Positions 8,683-17,096 of a stretch of DNA of 64,000 nt are shown in pieces. Below the pieces are notes generated by a model. That model worked only from the letters and a program-made list of their open reading frames with translations. It did not search any database and had not been told where the DNA came from. The position numbers and the translations under genes are program-made. Position 1 is the first letter of the stretch; each line of letters begins with the position of its first letter. The DNA comes from an uncultured Pelagibacteraceae bacterium (GTDB lineage Bacteria; Pseudomonadota; Alphaproteobacteria; Pelagibacterales; Pelagibacteraceae). The stretch covers positions 1-64,000 of the forward strand of contig CABZRN010000004.1 of assembly GCA_902528175.1 (NCBI GenBank), in the 5' to 3' direction.

Positions 8683-9851
8683 AACATTTTATAATTATTG
8701 TTATTTCTATAAATTAATTTTGAACTATTCAACTCTTTTAAATTTTTGCAACCCATTAAAACCATATTTCTATTAATTTCGTCATGTATTGTCTTCAACA
8801 AATGCTCAACTCCTTGCTGACCACCTGCGGCTAAAGAAAACAAAAACATTTTACCAAAACTACAAGCTTTAGCTCCAGCGGCTATTGCTTTCAAAACATG
8901 AGAACCTCTTCTAACCCCGCCATCCAAAATAATTTCAAGTTTATCCCCAACAGCATCGGATATCGCTTTTATTTGATCAAATGGTGATCTTGAGCCATCT
9001 AGTTGTCGACCACCATGATTAGATATCATTATAGCTGAGCACCCAATATCAATCGCTCTTTTTGCATCCTCAACTGACATAACTCCTTTTAGAGCAAAAG
9101 GACCGTTCCATTTTTTTACACAATACTCTGCGTCTTTCCAACTCATAGCAGGATCATACTGCTCATTAATGTAGTCTATAACTGATTTAGCAATATTAGT
9201 TCCTTTGTCAGTTTTTGTTGCAACATTTGCTAATTTAAATTTTTCATGAGTTAAATAATTAAATACCCAAACAGGGTGCATAGCAAAACTTAAAAGGCTT
9301 TTTAAAGTTAATTTTGGTGGTGTAGTAAAACCTGTTCTGTGATCTCTTTCTCTGTTCCCCGCAACAAGAGTATCTACAGTTAGACACATTCCATCAAATC
9401 TTGACCTTCTACAACGATCAATCAAATCATTTGTTATCGATTGATCTTTATGAACATAAAGCTGAAATAATTTAGGACCACTGGATAAGTTAGAAATTTC
9501 CTCAATTGTATTGTTTGCCATTGTAGACATACTATAAAATGTTCCAAATTTATTAGCAGCTTTTGCGGAGGCTTTATCACCATCATGGTGATATAATCTT
9601 TGCATAGCACATGGGGATAAAAAAATTGGCATATCAATTTTTCTTCCAAAGATATTTGTAGATAAGTCTGGTTTACCTACACTAGCCAAAACATTTGGTA
9701 TTAGATCACAATCGTTAAAGGCCTCTGTATTTCTTTTAAGAGTCGTTTCATCATCTGAGCCACCATCAATATAATGGAAAATTGGAGAAGGTAATTTTTT
9801 TTTTGCTAATTTCTTGAAATCATCAAAATTATAACAGTCTTTAAGACTCAT
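8679..9851 (-). CDS. lldD: FMN-dependent alpha-hydroxy-acid dehydrogenase (L-lactate dehydrogenase type), copy 1
   Basis: A 390-aa TIM-barrel flavoenzyme that oxidises L-2-hydroxy acids such as L-lactate to the 2-oxo acid. The catalytic residues of the family are visible: Tyr in IFHYIDGGSDDE, Tyr in FQLYVHKDQ, Asp in CLTVDTLVAGNRERD, the FMN-contacting Lys in GPFALKGVMS, and the His-Gly-Gly-Arg of SNHGGRQLDGS. The phosphate loop LDGGVRRGSH is canonical. It follows a paralogue of similar length by 9 bases and overlaps the aminotransferase by 4. The exact substrate (lactate, glycolate, mandelate or a branched hydroxyacid) cannot be told, and the lldD symbol is only a family label. Confidence 0.88.
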   Translation of the reverse strand: MSLKDCYNFDDFKKLAKKKLPSPIFHYIDGGSDDETTLKRNTEAFNDCDLIPNVLASVGKPDLSTNIFGRKIDMPIFLSPCAMQRLYHHDGDKASAKAANKFGTFYSMSTMANNTIEEISNLSSGPKLFQLYVHKDQSITNDLIDRCRRSRFDGMCLTVDTLVAGNRERDHRTGFTTPPKLTLKSLLSFAMHPVWVFNYLTHEKFKLANVATKTDKGTNIAKSVIDYINEQYDPAMSWKDAEYCVKKWNGPFALKGVMSVEDAKRAIDIGCSAIMISNHGGRQLDGSRSPFDQIKAISDAVGDKLEIILDGGVRRGSHVLKAIAAGAKACSFGKMFLFSLAAGGQQGVEHLLKTIHDEINRNMVLMGCKNLKELNSSKLIYRNNNNYKML

Positions 9852-9860
9852 AGAATTTTT

Positions 9861-11015
9861 TTAAGTATATCTAAATCTTAAATTATTTCTATTTAAGTCG
9901 CTAATCTTAGTACATCCCATTAATTTCATATCTCTTTCTAATTCAGCTTTGTATTGCCCCAATGCTCTCTCTACCCCTGCCTGTCCAGCTGCAGCTAAAG
10001 CATAGAGATACAATCTTCCACCAGCGCAAGCCTTTGCGCCTAGAGATAAAGCTTTGAGCATATGTGTTCCTCTCTGAAACCCACCTTCACAAATAACATC
10101 AATTTTGTCTCCTACAGCATCAACAATTTCTGCTAGTTGGTCAAAAGGTGACCTTGATCCATCAAGCTGTCTACCTCCATGATTAGAAACCATTATTCCA
10201 GTGCATCCAATATCAACTGCTTTTTTTGCATCTTCAACACTCATAATTCCTTTAAGGGCGAAATGACCCCCCCACTTAGAACATAACTTTTCAGCATCAT
10301 TCCAATTCATTGATTGATCCAACATTGTAGAAAAATAATTACCAATTGAAGAGTTGGTGCTCGTACCTTCTTTTACAAAATCTTGTAAATGCGGTAATTC
10401 AAATTTTCCTTTTGTAAGATAATTAATCCCCCACATCGGTTTAGTCGCAAAACTAAATAAACTTGATAGAGTAAGCTTAGGTGGTGATGTAAAACCTGTT
10501 CTTAAATCTCTTTCACGATTTCCACCTGTTATAGTATCAACAGTTAAAGCCATTACATCAAAATTAGCTGCTTTTGCTCTTTCCAAACAAGAGTCATTTA
10601 ATCCTCTGTCTTTGTGAAAATAGAATTGAAACATTTTTGGTGTGTCAATTAAAGAAGATATTTCCTCTACACTTACAGTAGCTAAAGCTGAAACACCAAA
10701 CATTGTATTAAATTTTTTAGCTGCTTTTCCTACTGCTCTTTCCCCATCATAATGAAACAATCTTTGTAAAGCAGTTGGGGAACAGTAAAAAGGTAAATCA
10801 ATTTTTTTCCCAAAAATTGTTGTAGATAAATCTACACTTTCAACACCTCTCAATACATTGGGTACAAGATCTACCTCATTAAATGCAGTTGTATTTCGAT
10901 TATATGTGACTTCATCATCCGCAGCACCATCAATGTAATGAAAAATTGGTGACGGCAATTTTTTTTTGGCTAAAATTCTAAAGTCACTAAAATTATGGCA
11001 ATTTTTCAAATTCAT
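9861..11015 (-). CDS. FMN-dependent alpha-hydroxy-acid dehydrogenase, divergent tandem copy 2
   Basis: A 384-aa paralogue of the next gene, aligning along its full length (FHYIDGAADDE, FQFYFHKDR, LTVDTITGGNRERD, SNHGGRQLDGSRSPFDQ are shared). The active-site His and Arg are kept, but the FMN phosphate loop reads CEGGFQRGTH instead of the usual DGGVRRGxx, so the loop aspartate has become glutamate. That suggests altered substrate or electron-acceptor use rather than loss of function, as all other key residues remain. The gene stands 9 bases after pagL and 9 before copy 1, so all are likely cotranscribed. Confidence 0.86.
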   Translation of the reverse strand: MNLKNCHNFSDFRILAKKKLPSPIFHYIDGAADDEVTYNRNTTAFNEVDLVPNVLRGVESVDLSTTIFGKKIDLPFYCSPTALQRLFHYDGERAVGKAAKKFNTMFGVSALATVSVEEISSLIDTPKMFQFYFHKDRGLNDSCLERAKAANFDVMALTVDTITGGNRERDLRTGFTSPPKLTLSSLFSFATKPMWGINYLTKGKFELPHLQDFVKEGTSTNSSIGNYFSTMLDQSMNWNDAEKLCSKWGGHFALKGIMSVEDAKKAVDIGCTGIMVSNHGGRQLDGSRSPFDQLAEIVDAVGDKIDVICEGGFQRGTHMLKALSLGAKACAGGRLYLYALAAAGQAGVERALGQYKAELERDMKLMGCTKISDLNRNNLRFRYT

Positions 11016-11024
11016 TATATTAAT

Positions 11025-11543
11025 TTAGAAGCTTTTAAAGAAATTAAACATATAACTATTTGCCCCAGGATTTTTTTCTCCTAAACTAGCATTAGATATA
11101 TGATTATATGAAAATCCAAATTCTGTACTCGGTGATAAATCAAGGGATAATTGAAGCTCGCTTTTAAATTCTACCAAATGGCCAAGATCTTTTCCATCTC
11201 CCTCATGATATAAACCTGGTGTAAAACTCGGTGTTAAATTTAATCTTCCAATATTATACTCAGCTTGAATTCCTGTATAAAGATATGAGGCTGAGTCAGC
11301 AGTTAACATAAAACCGGTAACAGGTTTAATTGTGCCAATTAAACTATCTCTGAAAAGATTATCATTTAAGTGTTGAATTCCAACAATCTGAGATTTTTTT
11401 CCATCGTCACTGAAATCAAACATTCCGGTATAAATATTATATTTATGACCAGTATCCATTTTTTGTTGTTCTTCAGCGTATAACTTTCCAGTAGTTATAA
11501 AAGTGCAAAAGATTAGTAATAAAATTTTAAAAAAATTTTTCAT
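11025..11543 (-). CDS. pagL: PagL-like lipid A 3-O-deacylase (acyloxyacyl hydrolase), outer membrane
   Basis: A 172-aa exported protein with a signal peptide (hydrophobic residues 6-22, cleavage near LYAEE). The mature part alternates polar and hydrophobic residues like a small outer-membrane beta-barrel and ends in Phe (FFKSF), the usual barrel C-terminus. The C-terminal motif YNHISNASLGEKNPG matches the PagL signature, in which His and Ser form the catalytic pair removing the 3-O acyl chain of lipid A. The start overlaps the end of ccmH by 17 bases, so it rides on the ccm transcript. The assignment rests on the motif; overall identity to known PagL is likely low. Confidence 0.72.
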   Translation of the reverse strand: MKNFFKILLLIFCTFITTGKLYAEEQQKMDTGHKYNIYTGMFDFSDDGKKSQIVGIQHLNDNLFRDSLIGTIKPVTGFMLTADSASYLYTGIQAEYNIGRLNLTPSFTPGLYHEGDGKDLGHLVEFKSELQLSLDLSPSTEFGFSYNHISNASLGEKNPGANSYMFNFFKSF

Positions 11544-11919
11544 ATTTTTTACTCTTATATATTCTTAAATATATTATTGCACCACCTAATAAAAAAAACA
11601 ATATTGGTATAAACCACAATAAAAAGGTTTTTTTTGAATATCCAGGATCATAAACAATCCATTGACCATATTTTTTGACTAACATATTATAAATTTGGTC
11701 TTCTGAGTGACCACTGTCTATTTGATCTTTAATATAGATTCTCATACTTAATGCAAATTCAGAATTAGAATCGTATATAGACTGACCTTGACAAATCAGA
11801 CATCTTAAATTTTTTGCTATGTCATTTTCAAGTTTAGAATAAGGTTCTGTCTCGGAATAACAGTTTCCGAAAAAGTTAAAAAATAAAAATAAAAAGACCA
11901 TAAATCTTTTTTTAACCAT
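11527..11919 (-). CDS. ccmH: Cytochrome c maturation protein CcmH (short form)
   Basis: CcmH keeps the CXXCH cysteines of apocytochrome c reduced before heme attachment. The LRCLICQGQS motif is the family's redox-active site. After it comes the helical domain and a C-terminal membrane helix (LLWFIPILFFLLGGAIIYL). The ORF-track start (11955) adds 12 residues before MVKKRFMVFLF; I prefer this second ATG because it begins a proper signal peptide and overlaps the ccmG stop as ATGGTTAA. No CcmI-like TPR extension is present, so this is the short alphaproteobacterial form. Confidence 0.9.
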   Translation of the reverse strand: MVKKRFMVFLFLFFNFFGNCYSETEPYSKLENDIAKNLRCLICQGQSIYDSNSEFALSMRIYIKDQIDSGHSEDQIYNMLVKKYGQWIVYDPGYSKKTFLLWFIPILFFLLGGAIIYLRIYKSKKYEKFF

Positions 11920-12457
11920 TAATAATCTCCCTAATCTGTTTAACATCATCGTCATTTATTGGTCCTATAATCTTTATTAAAATTTTTCTATTTTTGTTAA
12001 CCAGGAAAGTTTCTGGAACACCATAAGCACCTAGATTTATTGACTCTGTTCCATCTTTATCTACTAAATTATATTTAAATGGGTTTCCATAATCATTTAA
12101 AAATTTTATAGAATTTTTTTTTCTATCTTTATAATTTACACCAATAATTTGCAGTGAACTTATACTGCTTAAACTCTTAAGAAGATCATTTTCCTCTCTA
12201 CATGGTACACACCACGAAGCCCAAACGTTAACTAAGGAAAATTCCTTATTATCAATAACCTCACTTAATCGTATTTTATCAGATGAATATAATTCAGGTA
12301 AACTAAAATCTATTAGGTAACTTGTTTTCTTATTTTTAAAATCAGGAGAATATGTTTTATCCTTAATCAAAGCTTTATTAAAAACTAAAAAGGAAAAAAC
12401 AAAAAAAACTAATATTAAAAAACTATAAGTAATTTTTTTTTTTACTAAAAACCGCAA
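11912..12457 (-). CDS. ccmG: Thiol:disulfide interchange protein CcmG/DsbE
   Basis: A periplasmic, membrane-anchored thioredoxin-like protein that supplies reductant to CcmH and apocytochrome c. It has an N-terminal anchor ([17 protein letters not shown]), the active site WASWCVPC, and the cis-proline motif GVPETFLV typical of CcmG. The ORF track begins at a TTG (12469) that lies inside the sequence TTGGAGG; I favour the next TTG (12457), which has GGAGG 5 bases upstream. Either start lies within the end of ccmF, an overlap of about 35-47 bases. Neighbours ccmF and ccmH confirm the role. Confidence 0.9.
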   Translation of the reverse strand: MRFLVKKKITYSFLILVFFVFSFLVFNKALIKDKTYSPDFKNKKTSYLIDFSLPELYSSDKIRLSEVIDNKEFSLVNVWASWCVPCREENDLLKSLSSISSLQIIGVNYKDRKKNSIKFLNDYGNPFKYNLVDKDGTESINLGAYGVPETFLVNKNRKILIKIIGPINDDDVKQIREIING

Positions 12458-14306
12458 ATGTACCTCCAAAAATTATTATTAATGTAGATATCCAGATCCA
12501 GATCATGAATGGTTTATTCTGATATCTAACATTAAATAGTTGCTCATCCTTTATTAGATTTATTGTTATAAATCTATCTTTGAATAAAGTTGTTTTAATC
12601 GCTGCTTCACTTGTTGCAATAACTGGCTGGTTATAAACTCTGATCTCTGGATATAGTTTAATTATTTTATTATTTTGATTTTTTACCTCAAAAGTGCCAA
12701 CTATTGAAGAATAGTTTTTTTTTTCATTAGTTTTAACCTCTTCAAAAGTTATTTTTTCGTTTTTTGAGACAAAACTTTCTCCTACCTTAATATTCTTAAT
12801 AATTTCTGTAGAGCTAATACTATTAAATAATATTGATAACATTAACATAGCAAAACCCAAATGTGATAAGTTTTGGGCATGATTAGTATTATTCTTTAAA
12901 AAGTTAGTAATCGTTTTAATAGTTAAAAAGAATAATGAAAAAATTAAGATTATAATTAAAAAATCTTTTTGAGATAAAAAATATATAGTTATGATTGTTG
13001 CAGCTGAGGTAAATAAAAAATGGTAAATATGACTAATTTTAAACTTTAAGTTTGTTTTAATCCAACTCATACTTGGTCCGACAGCCATAAACAAAAAAAA
13101 TGGAATTAGGAAAGGTATTAAAAGTTTAGTATAAAATGGGGGTCCAACTGAAATTTTTTCTGATGTAATTACATCTAAAAATATTGGATATACAGTTCCT
13201 ATTAAAACTACGCTTAAAAAATAAATCATAAACCAGTTATTAACTAAGACTGAGGTTTCTTTACTTAGAAAAAAAATTTCTTTTTTATTTTCTAAATTTT
13301 TGTTTTCAAAGACTAAAAAAATTACAAAAGATATGAGAATTAAAACAAACAAAAAAATTAGGATATAAATTCCTCTAGATGGATCATTCGCAAAAGTGTG
13401 AACTGAGTTGAGAATTCCAGATCTAACTAAAAATGTTCCAGTAACACTTAACATAAAGGTCACTATACTTAATATAATTGACCAATTTTTAAAAATGTCT
13501 CTTTTTTCAAGAGTTGAAATACAATGTAAAAGGGCAGTTAAACTCAACCATGGCATCAAAGAAATATTTTCAACTGGATCCCAAAACCAAAAACCTCCCC
13601 ATCCTAATTCATAATACGCCCAGATCGAACCTAAAAGGATACCCCCTGTTAAAAATGTCCAAGATATTAAAACCCATTTTTTTAAATTTTTTGCCCAAAG
13701 GTTATTTACATACCCAGTTACCATTGCGGCTAAAGCAGAGGCAAATATTATTGATGTACCAACATATCCAACATATAAAATTGGTGGATGTATTGCTAGC
13801 GCAGGATCTTGAAGTATTGGATTTAATCCAAGTCCTTCGGATGGTACAGGAAAAAGAATATCAAATGGGTTAGAAGTTTTTAGAACAAATATAAAAAAAC
13901 CAATAACAATTATTTGATGAAATATTACGGTATAAAGTCTAAAATTTTTTGGCTCATCTTTAGAGCTGAAGAAAAAAAATAATATAAAACTTGTCAGCAC
14001 TAATAACCATAGTAATAAGCTTCCTTCATGATTGCCCCATAAACCTGTTATTTTATAAAATAAAGGTTTTGTTGAATGAGAATTATTATAAACAGTTTCA
14101 TTACTAAAATCGGATATTATAAAAGTGTATAACAAAATAAAAAAACCTATCACAACAAAAAAAAATTGAAGGGTTAGAAACTTATAAATTTTTTTTTCTA
14201 AATTTAATAAATTTTTTTTAATATTAAGAACTGTACATAAGAAAACAGCAAAAGAAAATATAAGTCCTAGTAATAAAGAGAGAAAACCTGCATTAGATAA
14301 TATCAT
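12423..14306 (-). CDS. ccmF: Cytochrome c heme lyase CcmF
   Basis: A 627-aa polytopic membrane protein (at least 13 hydrophobic segments) that attaches heme from holo-CcmE to apocytochrome c on the periplasmic side. The tryptophan-rich WWD-type heme-handling motif is visible as [19 protein letters not shown] (about residue 235), with conserved histidines in the flanking loops (for example [13 protein letters not shown]). Length fits the family (about 630-660). The start overlaps the ccmE stop by 4 bases and its end contains the ccmG start, so ccmE-F-G are tightly coupled. Confidence 0.95.
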   Translation of the reverse strand: MILSNAGFLSLLLGLIFSFAVFLCTVLNIKKNLLNLEKKIYKFLTLQFFFVVIGFFILLYTFIISDFSNETVYNNSHSTKPLFYKITGLWGNHEGSLLLWLLVLTSFILFFFFSSKDEPKNFRLYTVIFHQIIVIGFFIFVLKTSNPFDILFPVPSEGLGLNPILQDPALAIHPPILYVGYVGTSIIFASALAAMVTGYVNNLWAKNLKKWVLISWTFLTGGILLGSIWAYYELGWGGFWFWDPVENISLMPWLSLTALLHCISTLEKRDIFKNWSIILSIVTFMLSVTGTFLVRSGILNSVHTFANDPSRGIYILIFLFVLILISFVIFLVFENKNLENKKEIFFLSKETSVLVNNWFMIYFLSVVLIGTVYPIFLDVITSEKISVGPPFYTKLLIPFLIPFFLFMAVGPSMSWIKTNLKFKISHIYHFLFTSAATIITIYFLSQKDFLIIILIFSLFFLTIKTITNFLKNNTNHAQNLSHLGFAMLMLSILFNSISSTEIIKNIKVGESFVSKNEKITFEEVKTNEKKNYSSIVGTFEVKNQNNKIIKLYPEIRVYNQPVIATSEAAIKTTLFKDRFITINLIKDEQLFNVRYQNKPFMIWIWISTLIIIFGGTFAVFSKKKNYL

Positions 14307-14722
14307 TTTTGTTCCAGACTTTCTTTAACCTCAGGGGGCATATAATTTTCATCATGTTTTGCTAAAATTTTATCAGCAATAAATAAGTTTTTATCTTCTA
14401 AAAATCCCTCTGCTACTACTCCCTTTTCTTCTTGAAATAAATTTGGTACAGTTCCTGCATAAATAACATTAATTTCACTTTTAAAATCCGTGATTACAAA
14501 TAAAATTTTTTCATTATCTAGTGTTATAGAATTTTTTTTAACCATCCCTCCTACTCTAATTTTTTTAATTATATTCTCCGAGGATTGCTTGATTTCAGTT
14601 GGTGATTTAAAATATACAACATCATCCTCTAATAGTTTTAGAATAATATAAATACTTAAAATAATTGTGGTTAGAACAGATATTATAAATATAATTCTTA
14701 ATCTAACTTTTTTACCATACAT
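14303..14722 (-). CDS. ccmE: Heme chaperone CcmE
   Basis: A 139-aa periplasmic heme carrier with one N-terminal membrane anchor ([20 protein letters not shown]) and an OB-fold domain. The heme-binding motif [14 protein letters not shown] contains the histidine that covalently holds heme, and [20 protein letters not shown] is the conserved strand before it. It receives heme through CcmC and delivers it to CcmF, both encoded alongside. Length is slightly below the usual 150-160. Confidence 0.94.
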   Translation of the reverse strand: MYGKKVRLRIIFIISVLTTIILSIYIILKLLEDDVVYFKSPTEIKQSSENIIKKIRVGGMVKKNSITLDNEKILFVITDFKSEINVIYAGTVPNLFQEEKGVVAEGFLEDKNLFIADKILAKHDENYMPPEVKESLEQK

Positions 14723-14731
14723 TAATCTAAA

Positions 14732-14962
14732 TTAGATTTTGTGAGCAACTGATCTTACAAATGTTCTATTTGTTGATTGTTTGTGAGCTAAAATAACTTG
14801 GTCTGAATTTAAGGATTCATACTTTCTTGCAAATTTAGCTTTTTCTTTAATAAATTGCTTACATGTTACTATATATAAAATCAGGAAATTGAATAGTGTG
14901 AACGCGAATGCTGACCAAACATAAAGTCCGTATCCATTCATAATAAATAAATCTAAATTCAT
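14732..14962 (-). CDS. ccmD: Heme exporter protein CcmD
   Basis: CcmD is a small membrane protein that helps release holo-CcmE from the CcmABC complex. The start MNLDLFIMNGYGLYVWSAFAFTL has the expected GYGxYVW motif before the single membrane helix. At 76 aa it is longer than typical CcmD (about 45-60), with a basic tail extending to FVRSVAHKI. It overlaps the ccmC stop by 4 bases and ends 9 bases before ccmE. The identity rests on the motif and on its fixed place between ccmC and ccmE. Confidence 0.88.
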   Translation of the reverse strand: MNLDLFIMNGYGLYVWSAFAFTLFNFLILYIVTCKQFIKEKAKFARKYESLNSDQVILAHKQSTNRTFVRSVAHKI

Positions 14963-15666
14963 ATTCTGTTTAAACCTTTATTCTTAACTTTTATCAACTC
15001 TACATTATATTTCATCAAAAAAATTAACACAGAAAATAGTGCAAATGCCGCAGTCATCAAAAATAAAGGTATTAACATAGATGAATGTATTGTGCTTTCT
15101 GATAAAACATTTATCGATGAAGGTTGATGTAAAGTTGCCCACCAATCTACAGAATATTTGATAATTGGAACGTTAATCGCACCTATAATTGAAATATATG
15201 ATGAGATTTTAACTGCTTTGTTCTTTTCAAAAAGTTTCCACGATAATAAGTATAAAAAATAAAATAAAAATAATACCAACATAGAAGTTATTCTAGGATC
15301 CCAAGCCCACCAAGTACCCCATGTTGGCTTGCCCCAAATTGAGCCTGTAACCAAGGCTATTAAGTTAAAAATAAATCCTGATGGAGCTAAACTTTTTGAT
15401 ATTAGTACAAAGTTTTTATTTTTAAAAATTATAACTCCAAGAGATAAAAAAGCTATCATAGAAAAAATCCCAAGGGAAATCCAAGCTGACGGAACATGCA
15501 CATACATAATTCGTACAGAGTCACTTTGTAGATAATCTTGAGGAGACAATATTAACGCCTCAAATAGACCTACTGACAGAAAAATTATAAATAATATAAA
15601 TATTAAATTTCTAAATTTAGATGAAATTAATATTTTTTTAGTTTTCTCGGTAATTATAGATAACAT
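14959..15666 (-). CDS. ccmC: Heme ABC transporter permease CcmC
   Basis: A six-helix membrane protein that presents heme to CcmE. The WWD motif reads WGTWWAWDPRITSML, and the histidine loops HVPSAWISLG and TLHQPSSINV are in the expected places. The ORF-track frame begins at a TTG (15702) inside a large inverted repeat; I prefer the ATG of MLSIITEKTKK (15666), which leaves the repeat as leader sequence. ccmA and ccmB, usually upstream, are not in this window: hspQ lies there instead, so the ABC partners must be encoded elsewhere. Confidence 0.92.
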   Translation of the reverse strand: MLSIITEKTKKILISSKFRNLIFILFIIFLSVGLFEALILSPQDYLQSDSVRIMYVHVPSAWISLGIFSMIAFLSLGVIIFKNKNFVLISKSLAPSGFIFNLIALVTGSIWGKPTWGTWWAWDPRITSMLVLFLFYFLYLLSWKLFEKNKAVKISSYISIIGAINVPIIKYSVDWWATLHQPSSINVLSESTIHSSMLIPLFLMTAAFALFSVLIFLMKYNVELIKVKNKGLNRI

Positions 15667-15691
15667 TTTTTTATTTATATAACGTGAAAAT

Positions 15692-15753
15692 AAACTGATC
15701 AAGAATGTTGAGGGAGATAATTGAAGGGAAACGTTAACACCCTTGATCAGTTT
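15692..15753 (-). ncRNA. Strong hairpin with CU-rich loop upstream of ccmC (candidate leader or small RNA)
   Basis: AAACTGATCAAG (15692-15703) and CTTGATCAGTTT (15742-15753) are perfect 12-base inverted arms. Inside them AATGTT can pair with AACGTT (one G-U pair), leaving a 6-base bulge and a 20-base loop. On the minus strand, the direction of hspQ and ccmC, the loop reads TCCCTTCAATTATCTCCCTC, with two pieces resembling the anti-Shine-Dalgarno CCUCC sequence; the stem is followed by a T-rich stretch. It lies in the roughly 150-base hspQ-ccmC gap. It may be a ccmC leader, an hspQ 3' end or a separate small RNA. Expression and orientation are inference. Confidence 0.5.
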
Positions 15754-15814
15754 AATTACTTATAGAATAATCATTTGTCTAAGTTTTGAGAGAAATGTGT
15801 TGAAAAAATGACTA

Positions 15815-16135
15815 TTAATTTGAGGGCTTAAAGTAAGTTGAGCCTTTTTTTCCTGAGAAGATCTCATTGATTAAAGGATGTTTAATTGGCTCACCTGATT
15901 CGTCTTTAATGAGGTTCTGTTCTGATACATAGGCCTCATAAGTAATATCATCATTTTCAGCAAGTAAATGGTAAAAAGGTTGATCTTTTCTAGGTCTTAC
16001 ATTTTTTGGTATAGACTCGTACCATTCCTCAGAATTATTAAATTCAAAATCGACGTCATAAATAACGCCTCTGAAATCAAAATGTTTATGTTTGACAACG
16101 TCGCCTATTGAGAATTTCGCTTTTTGAATAGTCAC
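15815..16135 (-). CDS. hspQ: HspQ/YccV-family heat-shock protein (hemimethylated-DNA-binding domain)
   Basis: A 106-aa cytoplasmic protein of the HspQ (YccV) family. The opening AKFSIGDVVKHKHFDFRGVIYDVD and the later PFYHLLAENDDITYEAYVSEQNL are the family's conserved blocks. In enterobacteria HspQ binds DnaA variants and modulates Lon proteolysis; whether that holds in SAR11 is unknown. The gene stands alone, divergent from yciB, with a 71-base shared promoter region. An inverted-repeat element lies 62 bases after its stop. Confidence 0.88.
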   Translation of the reverse strand: MTIQKAKFSIGDVVKHKHFDFRGVIYDVDFEFNNSEEWYESIPKNVRPRKDQPFYHLLAENDDITYEAYVSEQNLIKDESGEPIKHPLINEIFSGKKGSTYFKPSN

Positions 16136-16206
16136 TATTTAAATATGTGTATTCTTAAAAAAAAATCAATAAAAAAAATATTAAATTTGTACATATCTGG
16201 TAAGAT

Positions 16207-16764
16207 GTGCCTGTGAATAAGTCTTTAATAAAATTCATTACTGATTTCGGGCCCTTAGTAATATTTTTTAGTTTTTATTATAATAGTGGAAAAAATCTGC
16301 AAGTAGCTATACCACCTTTGATTATTGCGACAATAATCTCTGTGTTTATAGTTTGGATATTAGAAAAAAAGATACCTTTTGTCCCTCTTTTAGGTGGTAC
16401 GTTAATAACATTTTTTGGTGGTCTCACAATTTATTTCAAAAACCCCATCTTTATATATATGAAGCCTACAATAATAAATATAATATTTGCTCTTGCTCTG
16501 TACTTTGGAAAATATTTTACTAAAGAACCTATTTTAAAAAAAATTTTAGGTAAAACCATGCCGTTAAACGATGAGGGATGGGAAAAACTTAATAGTAGGT
16601 GGATGTTTTTTTTCATTTTTTTAGCAATATTAAATGAGGTTGTCTGGAGAACACAATCAGAAGAATTTTGGGTAAACTTTAAAGTATGGGGCATGTTACC
16701 AATTACAATAACATTTACAGCATTTCAAATACCTTTAATAAATAAATATAAATTAAATGAATAA
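16207..16764 (+). CDS. yciB: Inner membrane-spanning protein YciB / intracellular septation protein A
   Basis: A 185-aa inner-membrane protein with five hydrophobic helices. Family motifs are DFGPLVIFFSFYY at the start, GKTMPLNDEGWEKLNSRW and FFIFLAILNEVVWRT in the second half. The YciB/IspZ family is involved in envelope integrity and septation. The ATG at 16205 is out of frame, so translation must use a GTG, either 16207 or 16213 (GTGAATAAG). Its stop overlaps the next gene through ATGAATAA. Length matches the family. Confidence 0.9.
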   Translation: MPVNKSLIKFITDFGPLVIFFSFYYNSGKNLQVAIPPLIIATIISVFIVWILEKKIPFVPLLGGTLITFFGGLTIYFKNPIFIYMKPTIINIIFALALYFGKYFTKEPILKKILGKTMPLNDEGWEKLNSRWMFFFIFLAILNEVVWRTQSEEFWVNFKVWGMLPITITFTAFQIPLINKYKLNE

Positions 16765-17095
16765 AGATTTAAAACTTGTAATCAATAATTCTTTCAAAAA
16801 AAAAGAAAATAAACTTTTTTTTGAAAAAAAAGAGTTAAAAAATATTTTGGATTTATACGCTAAAATGGTTTCTAAGGGATCTTGGAAAGATTATGGTCTT
16901 CACATTTCCTCTAAGAGAGTAAGTTTTAGCGTGTTTAAGAATGCTGCTGAAAATGCTGTTTACAATATTAGCAAAAACTTCAGGCCTTCTAATAAAAATC
17001 TTAAATATTTAATTACAGATAATAGAAACCGAATAATAAAAAATTCTGATAACCTGGAAAAATTATTAAAAGATATAGATTGGAAAAAAATTTAG
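16757..17095 (+). CDS. DUF2794 family protein
   Basis: A 112-aa protein that I recognise as DUF2794, a conserved alphaproteobacterial family of unknown function. The block LKNILDLYAKMVSKGSWKDY followed by SFSVFKNAAENAVYNISK corresponds to the family core (LYGRMVxxGEWRDY and FSVFRRAxE). It has no signal or membrane segment, so it is cytoplasmic. It starts within the yciB stop (8-base overlap) and is probably coupled to it. Its end is 1 base from the convergent Bax-inhibitor gene. Confidence 0.82.
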   Translation: MNKDLKLVINNSFKKKENKLFFEKKELKNILDLYAKMVSKGSWKDYGLHISSKRVSFSVFKNAAENAVYNISKNFRPSNKNLKYLITDNRNRIIKNSDNLEKLLKDIDWKKI

Positions 17096-17096
17096 T

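Noticed and set aside
9434-9649. 71-aa minus-strand ORF
   Set aside because: It lies wholly inside the lldD copy 1 gene in another frame, and its sequence matches nothing.
13514-13873. 119-aa plus-strand ORF antisense to ccmF
   Set aside because: It is a shadow of ccmF, which carries all the conserved motifs; no ribosome site or family features.
15667-15702. Longer ccmC start at TTG
   Set aside because: It would put coding sequence into the inverted-repeat arm; the ATG at 15666 gives a normal CcmC N-terminus.
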